This document shows, in pieces, positions 58,031 through 64,000 of a stretch of 64,000 bases of DNA (the first letter of the stretch is position 1; every line of letters starts with the position of its first letter). The translations under genes and the position numbers were made by a program. The notes under the pieces were generated by a model. It was not told the DNA's origin and did not search any database. It saw only the letters and a list, made by a program, of their open reading frames with translations. Source of the stretch: VXMT01 sp965204835 (GTDB lineage: Bacteria > Chloroflexota > Dehalococcoidia > UBA2979); the NCBI GenBank assembly GCA_965204835.1, contig OZ242017.1, positions 1,240,001 to 1,304,000 on the forward strand, in the 5' to 3' direction.

Positions 58031-59692
58031 CTACATCCGCTCCGGCGCCGAGATGCCCATCAACCCGAGGGTGCGGGCGAGGGTCACCCGCGTGGCTTCG
58101 AGGAGGAGCAGGCGCGCGCGGCTCAATGCCTCGTCGTCGCCGAGCACGCGGCACTGCGTGTAGAAGACGTGGAACGACTGCGCCAAGTCCTGCGCGTAGT
58201 GCGGCAGGCGGTGCGGCGCGAGCTCCTCCACGACCTCCTCGAGCACCTCGGGCAGCAGCAGCAGCTTGCGGATCAGCGCCTGCTCTGCCTCGTGCGTGAG
58301 CAGCGAGGGGTCCGCGCCGTCGGCCGACAGGCCTTGCTCGACGGCGTTGCGCAGCACGCCCGCGATGCGGGCGTGGGCGTACTGCACGTAGTAGACGGGG
58401 TTCTCGTCGGTCTCCCGCTTCGCGAGCTCGAGGTCGAAGTCCATCGCCGAGCCCGCCGAGGAGAGCAGGAAGAAGAAGCGCGCCGCGTCGCGGCCGACCT
58501 CGTCGACGACCTCGCGCAGCGTCACGATCTCGCCCGCGCGCTTGGAGAGCGGCACGACGGCGCCCGCGCGCTTCAGCGTCACGAGCTGGTAGAGCAGCAC
58601 GTCGAGGGCGTTGCCGTCGCCGCCGGTGGCGGTGATGCCGGCCTTCACGCGCGAGACGTGCCCCTGGTGGTCGGCGCCCCAGACGTCGATGACGCGGTCG
58701 AAGCCGCGCACGATGAACTTGTCGTAGTGGTACGCGATGTCCGTCGCGAAGTACGTCGGCACCCCGTCGGAGCGGATCAGCACGTTGTCCTTCGACTCGC
58801 CGAGCTGCGAGGAGGCAAACCAGACGGCGCCCTCGCGCTCTACGATGTGGCCCTGCTCGCGTAGCAGGGCCAGCACATGCTCGTACGGGCCGCCCTCGCG
58901 CTGCAGCGAGCGCTCCTCGAACCAGCGGTCGTACTCCACGCCCATCGCGGCGAGGTCGTCGCGGATCTGCTCGACCATGAGACGGATGCCCTCGTCGCCC
59001 AGCTGCGGGTCCGGGGAGTCGCCCTCGGGGCGGAGGAAGCCGTCGCCGTGTTCGTCGCGGATGCGGGCGGCGATGTCGCGCACGTACTCGCCGGGGTAGC
59101 CGTTCTCGGGGATCTCGGCGTCGCGGCCGAAGAGCTGCTCGTAGCGCGCGTAGAGCGTCCGGGCGAAGACGCCGACCTGCGAGCCGGCGTCGTTGATGTA
59201 GTACTCCTCCTGCACCTCGTGGCCCGTCGCGCTCAGCACCCTGGCGAGGGTCGAGCCGATGGCCGCCCCTCGGCCGTTGCCGACGTGGATCGGGCCGGTG
59301 GGGTTGGCGGAGACGTACTCGACCTGCGTCTTGCTGCCGCCGCCGAGGTCGAGCGGCGGCCACGACTCCCCGGCGTCGGCGATGACCTGCGCCTGCGAGG
59401 CCGCCCACGCGGGGTCGAGGTAGAGATTCAGGAAGCCGGGCGGCGCGACGCGCACCTCGGCGACCGCGGGGTGTGCGGGCACGCGGGCGCGGAGCGCCTC
59501 TGCGACGTCGAGCGCCTTCATGCGCGCGAGGCCCTGGATGCGGAGCGGCAAGTTGGCGGCGAAGTCGCCGTGCTCGGGGCGTTGTGGGTGCTCGAGGGTG
59601 ACGTCGGGCGCGACGAAGGCGGGCAGGTCGCCGGCCTCCTGGGCGGCGGCGAGCGCCTGTTGGACGAGTTCCCGCAGTTCGTCTCGAATCAC
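58031..59692 (-). CDS. argS: Arginyl-tRNA synthetase
   Basis: A 553-residue class I synthetase. It has an N-terminal ArgS additional domain, the HIGH-type motif HVGN in TGPIHVGNGRGAAIG (near residue 133), a KMSKS-like loop (VVPLSKRAGEIVTLREVV) and the C-terminal anticodon-binding helical domain (DPSLLTHEAEQALIRKL, ending LGLMGISAPERM). The GTG start has no ribosome binding site; TAGACT lies 9 nt upstream, so the leader is very short or absent. Confidence 0.93.
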   Translation of the reverse strand: MIRDELRELVQQALAAAQEAGDLPAFVAPDVTLEHPQRPEHGDFAANLPLRIQGLARMKALDVAEALRARVPAHPAVAEVRVAPPGFLNLYLDPAWAASQAQVIADAGESWPPLDLGGGSKTQVEYVSANPTGPIHVGNGRGAAIGSTLARVLSATGHEVQEEYYINDAGSQVGVFARTLYARYEQLFGRDAEIPENGYPGEYVRDIAARIRDEHGDGFLRPEGDSPDPQLGDEGIRLMVEQIRDDLAAMGVEYDRWFEERSLQREGGPYEHVLALLREQGHIVEREGAVWFASSQLGESKDNVLIRSDGVPTYFATDIAYHYDKFIVRGFDRVIDVWGADHQGHVSRVKAGITATGGDGNALDVLLYQLVTLKRAGAVVPLSKRAGEIVTLREVVDEVGRDAARFFFLLSSAGSAMDFDLELAKRETDENPVYYVQYAHARIAGVLRNAVEQGLSADGADPSLLTHEAEQALIRKLLLLPEVLEEVVEELAPHRLPHYAQDLAQSFHVFYTQCRVLGDDEALSRARLLLLEATRVTLARTLGLMGISAPERM

Positions 59693-59793
59693 AGTGAGGA
59701 CAGTCTATCGCGAGGGGCGGTGGGGGTCAGTCGTCGCGATGTCGGCTATCGCGCTCGGGGGTGGTAAGGCGCAGGTGCTGGTACACTTTGCGC

Positions 59794-59976
59794 ATGGGTC
59801 AGAACGAACACTCTCATCCGCGCGGGCCCTTCGCGTGGTTCCCTGCGGTCGTGAAGCGCGCGCTCGGCGGGAAGCCCGAGCCGACCGTGGAGTCAGAGCA
59901 CCCGCCGTTGCGGGACACTCCCGGCCCTTCCGGCCTGCCGCCTGCCCCGCCACGCGTCGAGAAGCGCGGCCTGTAG
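59794..59976 (+). CDS. Small proline-rich protein, 60 aa
   Basis: A 60-residue basic, proline-rich peptide (MGQNEHSHPRGPFAWFPAVV, then a PPLRDTPGPSGLPPAPPRVE tail). Support comes from a TACACT box exactly 6 nt before the ATG, matching the leaderless geometry seen elsewhere, and a stop 3 nt before the convergent gene. No homology recognised. Confidence 0.4.
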   Translation: MGQNEHSHPRGPFAWFPAVVKRALGGKPEPTVESEHPPLRDTPGPSGLPPAPPRVEKRGL

Positions 59977-59979
59977 CCC

Positions 59980-60507
59980 TCACGCGAGCCCGGACACGAT
60001 CGCGGTAACCGCCGCACCCGCGCCGGCGATGCCTGCCTCGATGAGCACCGCGCGGAACAGCTGGGCGGACCGAGCGGCCTTCGTCTGCACGCCACTCGCG
60101 TTGTGTTCCACTGAGTCGAGGATCTGCTCCGCTAACCACTGCCGTGTACGGGAGTCACCCTGTTCACCTGAGACGGCGAGCAGGCGTCCGCCTGCGGGCC
60201 CGAGGTACAGGTTGAGGGCAGCGTACGCACGGAAGAAGAGCCAGACCGCGACCAGGAAGGGGATGGCTACGAGCACTGCCGAAGTCAGTGCGACGATCGT
60301 GACGACTCCGTCGGCGCTGCCCAGTTGGAAGGTCAGCGCTCCCGAGAAGACGGCCACGATCGCGACGCCCAGTGTGATCGCACGCTCCGACTTCGCATCG
60401 ATCTCCTTGATGGTCTGGAGCTGCTCATCCAGGCTCCACAGCGCGAATTCGAGCGCGACGCCCGCGCCCTCATATTCCAATTGTTGTATCGAGTCATTAG
60501 TCGTCAC
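59980..60507 (-). CDS. Three-helix membrane protein, 175 aa
   Basis: A 175-residue protein: an amphipathic N terminus (ALWSLDEQLQTIKEIDAKSE), two adjacent TM helices (about 45-62 and 68-93), a soluble helical stretch, and a C-terminal TM helix (about 153-173). The layout recalls small two-plus-one TM proteins such as SLATT-type membrane effectors, but the likeness is only architectural. GTG start with TACAAT exactly 6 nt upstream. It lies downstream of nrdJ's start region by strand but has its own promoter. Confidence 0.65.
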   Translation of the reverse strand: MTTNDSIQQLEYEGAGVALEFALWSLDEQLQTIKEIDAKSERAITLGVAIVAVFSGALTFQLGSADGVVTIVALTSAVLVAIPFLVAVWLFFRAYAALNLYLGPAGGRLLAVSGEQGDSRTRQWLAEQILDSVEHNASGVQTKAARSAQLFRAVLIEAGIAGAGAAVTAIVSGLA

Positions 60508-60513
60508 TCACGG

Positions 60514-60519
60514 ATTGTA
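60514..60519 (-). promoter_or_regulatory. -10 box, leaderless start
   Basis: Minus-strand TACAAT, then CCGTGA, then the GTG start at 60507. No ribosome binding site is present. Confidence 0.5.
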
Positions 60520-60532
60520 CGAATGACGAACG

Positions 60533-62803
60533 CTACCCGCATTTCGTGTAGCCGCACGACCGGCACAGCAGGCACCGCTCCGCGTACCCCAGCTGCGCGC
60601 CGCAGTCCGGGCACGTCAGCCCCGAGGCGGTCACGACGGGTGCGGAGTGCGACGCGTCATGGGGCCCGCCGGACCGTGGGTCTGCGACGCGGGGAACCCC
60701 CGCCTCATCCCCGAAGTGCAGCCGCAGCCAGCTGAAGATGTAGTCGACGATGCTCGTGGCGAATGGGATGTCCTCGTTCGCCGTCGGGCCCGCCGGCTCG
60801 AAGTGCGTGCGCTCCAGCTTCTCCGCCAGCTTGTCGAGCGGCACGCCGTACTGCAGCGCGATCGAGGTGAGGATGGCGATGGCGTCCGTGAGGCCGGAGA
60901 CCGTCGAACCCTCCTTCGAGATCTTGACGAAGACCTCGCCGGGCGAGCCGTCGTCGTAGAGGCCCACGGTGAGGTAGCCCTCCTGCTCGCCGACGCGGAA
61001 CTTGTGCGTCACTGCGGGCCGCTCGGCCGGCAGCCGCCGGCGCGCGTCCGGCGTCGACGCGGTTGAGGGAGCGCGCTCGCCCGACGCGAGGACCTGCTGC
61101 ATGCGCGATCCGTCACGGTAGACGGTGACGCCCTTGCAGCCGAGTTCGTGGGCGCGCAGGAACACGGCACGCACGTCGTCGGGGGTGGCGGAGTGGGGGA
61201 GGTTCACCGTCTTCGAGACGGCGAGGTCGGTGTGGCGTTGGAACGCGGCCTGCATCGCGACGTGGCGCTCCCAGCCGATCTCGTGCGCGGTGGCGAACAG
61301 CCGCCGCACGCGCTCCGGCACCGCCTCCTGGCCCGCGAGCCCCGACCCCGCGGCGAGCTCCGAGATCAGCTCGGGCGAGTGGAACCCGCCCGCCCGGGCC
61401 GCCTCGGCGAACGCCGCGGAGACCTCGTCGAGCAGCGTCCCGTCCTGCATCCGCCGTGTGTGGGCGAGCGAGTACAGCGGCTCGATGCCCGATGAGGCGC
61501 CGGCGATGATCGCGATCGTGCCCGTCGGGGCGATGCACGTGCGCGTCGCGTTGCGGTAGCGGACGCCCGTGCCACCCTCGCCGTAGATGGAGTGCTCCCA
61601 GTTCGGGAACACGCCCTTCTCCTCGCCGAGCGCAGCCGAGGCGGCGTCGGCGGTGCGGGCGAGGCGCCCCATGAGCTTCTCGGCGAAGTCGAGCGCCTCG
61701 TCGGAGTCGTAGGGGATGCCCGCGGCGATGAGCAGGTCGTGGAAGCCCATCACGCCGAGTCCGATCTTGCGGTTGCCGCGCACGGCCTCGGTGATCTCGG
61801 GCAGCGGGTACGAGCCGGCATCGACGACGTTGTCGAGGAAGCGGACGGCGAGCTTCACGGTCTCGTCGAGCGCGACCCAGTCCAGCGAGCCAGCCTCGTC
61901 GTCCCAGAACCGGGCGACGTGCACCGAGCCGAGCGTGCAGGCCTCCCACGGCAGCAGGGGCACCTCGCCGCACGGGTTCGTCGCCTCGATGTCGCCGAGG
62001 GCGGGCGTCGGGTTGCTGCGGTTCACGGTGTCGAGGAACACCATGCCGGGGTCACCCGTCTGCCAGGCCGACTGCGCGATCTCGTCGAGGAGCGTGGCAG
62101 CGTCGGCGCTGCCGCGCACTGCGTCCGCGTGCGGGTCGACGAGGTCGATCGAGCCGCCGGAGGAGGCGGCGTCGATGAAGGCGTCGGTGACGGCGAGCGA
62201 GAGGTTGAAGCGCTGCGCGCTGACGCCGTCGTCCTTGGCGTGGATGAAGTGGCGCACGTCGGGGTGGTCGATGCGCAGGATGCCCATGTTGGCGCCGTCG
62301 CGCTTCCCGCCCTGCGTGACGAGCCGCGAGACGTCGTCGTAGTGGCGGAGGACGGAGACGGGCCCGCAGGCGGCGCCGTGCGTGGTGGCAATCGGTTCGC
62401 CCTCAGCGCGCAGGCTCGAGAAGTCGAAGCCGGTGCCGCCGCCCCACTTCTGCACCATCGCCGCCGCCTGGGCGGTCGACATAATCGAGTCCAGCGAGTC
62501 GTCGATGGGCAGCACGAAGCAGGCCGCGAGCGTGCCGCGGTCCGTGCCGGCGTTCATGAGCGTGGGCGAGTTGGGCAGGAAACGCAGCGACGCCATCTCG
62601 TCGTAGAAGCGCTGCGCCCACTGCGCCCGCGACTGGGGCGTCGCCTCGACCGAGGCGATCGACTCGGCGACGCGGGCGAGCATCTGCTCGGGCGTCTCGG
62701 CGACCTCACCGTCACCGTCGCGCAGCAGGTAGCGGCGCTCGAGCACCGTGCGGGCGTTGTCGGTCAGGTCCACGGGGTGGGTGATGACAGGGGTGGCGAC
62801 CAT
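60533..62803 (-). CDS. nrdJ: Class II (B12-dependent) ribonucleotide reductase
   Basis: A 756-residue adenosylcobalamin-dependent reductase. The core motifs are present: LPNSPTLMNAGT, CFVLPIDDSLDS, the radical-site loop NPCGEVPLLPWEAC, GLGVMGFHDLL and CIAPTGTIAIIAGASSG. The C terminus has a zinc-ribbon-like cysteine tail (CPDCGAQLGYAERCLLCRSCGYTKCG region) thought to relay reductant. It makes dNTP precursors without oxygen dependence. ATG at 62803; the open frame upstream to 63028 is not conserved. nrdR lies immediately upstream on the same strand. Confidence 0.93.
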   Translation of the reverse strand: MVATPVITHPVDLTDNARTVLERRYLLRDGDGEVAETPEQMLARVAESIASVEATPQSRAQWAQRFYDEMASLRFLPNSPTLMNAGTDRGTLAACFVLPIDDSLDSIMSTAQAAAMVQKWGGGTGFDFSSLRAEGEPIATTHGAACGPVSVLRHYDDVSRLVTQGGKRDGANMGILRIDHPDVRHFIHAKDDGVSAQRFNLSLAVTDAFIDAASSGGSIDLVDPHADAVRGSADAATLLDEIAQSAWQTGDPGMVFLDTVNRSNPTPALGDIEATNPCGEVPLLPWEACTLGSVHVARFWDDEAGSLDWVALDETVKLAVRFLDNVVDAGSYPLPEITEAVRGNRKIGLGVMGFHDLLIAAGIPYDSDEALDFAEKLMGRLARTADAASAALGEEKGVFPNWEHSIYGEGGTGVRYRNATRTCIAPTGTIAIIAGASSGIEPLYSLAHTRRMQDGTLLDEVSAAFAEAARAGGFHSPELISELAAGSGLAGQEAVPERVRRLFATAHEIGWERHVAMQAAFQRHTDLAVSKTVNLPHSATPDDVRAVFLRAHELGCKGVTVYRDGSRMQQVLASGERAPSTASTPDARRRLPAERPAVTHKFRVGEQEGYLTVGLYDDGSPGEVFVKISKEGSTVSGLTDAIAILTSIALQYGVPLDKLAEKLERTHFEPAGPTANEDIPFATSIVDYIFSWLRLHFGDEAGVPRVADPRSGGPHDASHSAPVVTASGLTCPDCGAQLGYAERCLLCRSCGYTKCG

Positions 62804-62842
62804 CGCTGCGCGTCCGTTCGAGGCGAGGGGAGGACGGCTATC

Positions 62843-62856
62843 AGAACATACGTCCG
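62843..62856. promoter_or_regulatory. LexA (SOS)-like box before nrdJ
   Basis: AGAACATACGTCCG reads CGGACGTATGTTCT on the coding strand, matching 8 of 10 fixed positions of the CGAAC-N4-GTTCG box used by Gram-positive-type LexA. It lies about 40-53 nt upstream of the nrdJ ATG, next to a TTGCAC that could be a -35. Confidence 0.35.
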
Positions 62857-62996
62857 TTAGCCGTGCAAGCACCTCAGCGCCTGGATCGATCTTAGCGCGC
62901 GAAGGGAAGCCCTGTACGGTCCGGGGCCGCCGAAGCGTGCGCAGCGGAAACGCCGGCCGCGAGCCGCACCGGCGGCAGGCGATGCATCGGTGCGGC

Positions 62997-63533
62997 TCAG
63001 CGGCTGGCGGCGGAGGGGGCGCTCTCAATCGGCGTCGGCGCGAACGGCAGCTCCTCGAACAGCGGCGGCTGCTCGGCAGGCGGCACCGGGCTGTACTCGA
63101 GGCGTTCGAGCTCGTCGAGCATGTCGTCGATCGAGACGAACTGGCGGTACGCCGACGCGAATCGGATGTAGGCGATGGGGTCGAGCATGCGCAGGTGGCC
63201 GATCACGATCTCGCTGATCACGCGGCTGGAGACCTCGTCGCGGCCGGACACCGTGATGCGGCGCTCCACGTCCTCGACGATGGCCTCGATGGCGCTGGCG
63301 GCGAGGTCACGCTTGCGGGCCGAGAGGCGCAGGCTCTGCAGCAGCTTCTCGCGCTGGAACTCCTCGCGGCGTCCGTCGCGCTTGCGGACCTGGGCGAGGG
63401 CGGTCAGTGCCTGTTCGAGGGTTGCGAAGCGCAACCCGCACGCGGAGCAGGCGCGGTTTCGGCGCACGCCGCTCTCGTTGAACTCCTGGTCGACGACCGT
63501 CGTCGGGACATGACCGCACGTGGGGCACTGCAT
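62997..63533 (-). CDS. nrdR: Transcriptional repressor NrdR
   Basis: A 178-residue NrdR: N-terminal zinc ribbon (MQCPTCGH ... RACSACGLRF, four Cys) and an ATP-cone domain (VRKRDGRREEFQREKLLQSL ... YIRFASAYRQFVSIDDM). It senses dATP/ATP and represses ribonucleotide reductase genes. ATG at 63533; nrdJ follows after 193 nt, a spacer that would hold any NrdR boxes. I could not identify a convincing pair of boxes by eye. Confidence 0.92.
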   Translation of the reverse strand: MQCPTCGHVPTTVVDQEFNESGVRRNRACSACGLRFATLEQALTALAQVRKRDGRREEFQREKLLQSLRLSARKRDLAASAIEAIVEDVERRITVSGRDEVSSRVISEIVIGHLRMLDPIAYIRFASAYRQFVSIDDMLDELERLEYSPVPPAEQPPLFEELPFAPTPIESAPSAASR

Positions 63534-63681
63534 CGATGGCGCATTCCTGGGGGGAGGCAAGGGGCCTGAAGTGGAGTGCAGTACACACCGCCGGACCGCA
63601 CGCGGCAACGGCTGCCGTCCACAGTCTGTTGCGAACATGTCCAAGACCGCGCGGTCGCGCGTTCGCAACTGCCGACACGAA

Positions 63682-63709
63682 CGAGGGGCGACCGCGGGGC
63701 CGCCCCTCG
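63682..63709 (-). terminator. Terminator of ftsZ
   Basis: CGAGGGGCG at 63682-63690 pairs with CGCCCCTCG at 63701-63709 around a 10-nt loop, 23 nt beyond the ftsZ stop codon on the minus strand. Confidence 0.65.
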
Positions 63710-63732
63710 CCTGCTTGCCTCGATGCGTCCCG

Positions 63733-64000
63733 CTACCGCGAGGGGAACGTGCGGCGCAGGAACGTCGGCAGGTCCGCCTCCGTCAGCGAGTCCGGCTCAC
63801 TGGCGGGCAGGTCGGCGAGCCGCGGCGACGGCTCATCGACCGAGTCCATGAGCGAGCCCACCGACTGGCGCACAGCGCTGAACCCGGTCGCGACGACGGT
63901 GATGCGGATCTCGTCGTTCATGTCCTCGTCGATGGCCGTACCGAAGATGATCTCCGCCTCCGGGTCGACCACCTCGGCGATGGTGCGTGCGGCGTTGTTC
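63733..64000 (-). CDS. ftsZ: Cell division protein FtsZ, C-terminal part
   Basis: The last 88 codons of ftsZ, cut by the window edge. The stretch NNAARTIAEVVDPEAEIIFGTAIDEDM, followed by DEIRITVVATGF, is the end of the tubulin-like C-terminal domain. A short linker leads to the conserved tail DLPTFLRRTF, which binds FtsA/ZipA/SepF-type anchors. The linker here is only about 40 residues. A terminator lies just past the stop. Confidence 0.92.
   Translation of the reverse strand, partial: NNAARTIAEVVDPEAEIIFGTAIDEDMNDEIRITVVATGFSAVRQSVGSLMDSVDEPSPRLADLPASEPDSLTEADLPTFLRRTFPSR

Noticed and set aside
62804..62996. Cobalamin riboswitch upstream of the B12-dependent reductase
   Set aside because: The spacer is short for a full cobalamin aptamer and I see no B12-box-like core or matching arms; no riboswitch is called.

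Overview
The window is a high-GC bacterial chromosome segment packed with about 60 genes and with no intergenic gap above roughly 230 bases. The housekeeping content is gatC-gatA, trpS, argS, a class II (B12-dependent) ribonucleotide reductase with its nrdR regulator, a large class A penicillin-binding protein, and the 3' end of ftsZ. The rest is short-chain CoA and oxoacid metabolism. The malyl-CoA lyase resembles the Chloroflexus enzyme closely, and the mix of acyl-CoA enzymes, phosphotransferases, MFS carriers and MBL-fold proteins fits an uncultured Chloroflexota lineage, perhaps Dehalococcoidia/SAR202-like. That placement is inferred from gene content; no rRNA or tRNA gene was seen.

Layout. 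1-5021: a minus-strand ABC system of two ATPases and a giant FtsX-type permease. 5082-7573: a DUF6285-like protein and two APH-fold phosphotransferases. 7764-10037: a lone molybdenum hydroxylase large subunit, then a small membrane-protein cassette. 10781-13763: MBL hydrolase, DUF6295-like protein, dienelactone hydrolase and a medium-chain reductase. 13820-20464: MFS carrier, VUT-family transporter, crotonase, thiolase-like protein, a second MBL protein and a nitronate monooxygenase-type flavoprotein. 20655-27586: aldo/keto reductase, methyltransferase, a ThDP enzyme, an HpaI-type aldolase, an Ldh-family oxidoreductase, an HNH gene and a D-2-hydroxyacid dehydrogenase. 27669-32763: acyl-CoA dehydrogenase, two MFS carriers and an SDR. 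32791-33734: a PIN toxin-antitoxin pair and a small unknown.

Two blocks belong together metabolically. At 33842-36598 lie mesaconyl-CoA hydratase and methylsuccinyl-CoA dehydrogenase. At 39717-43147 a minus-strand operon encodes malyl-CoA/beta-methylmalyl-CoA lyase, a two-subunit malate-CoA or succinate-CoA ligase and a ferredoxin-like protein. Together they form the lower half of the ethylmalonyl-CoA pathway plus a malate to acetyl-CoA and glyoxylate branch. Crotonyl-CoA carboxylase/reductase and ethylmalonyl-CoA mutase are not in the window.

The most unusual structure is the handling of accessory genes at convergent gene junctions. A PD-(D/E)XK nuclease gene and a PIN toxin-antitoxin pair sit between a hydrolase gene and trpS. 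The 3' ends of both neighbours are duplicated there in the order A-nuclease-B'-A'-toxin/antitoxin-B. An HNH gene (25900-26574) is bounded by copies of the preceding gene's end, and a small membrane-protein gene (10265-10705) by two similar terminators. Separately, at least seven genes without a Shine-Dalgarno have a TANNNT box exactly 6 nt before the start codon, which points to leaderless transcription.
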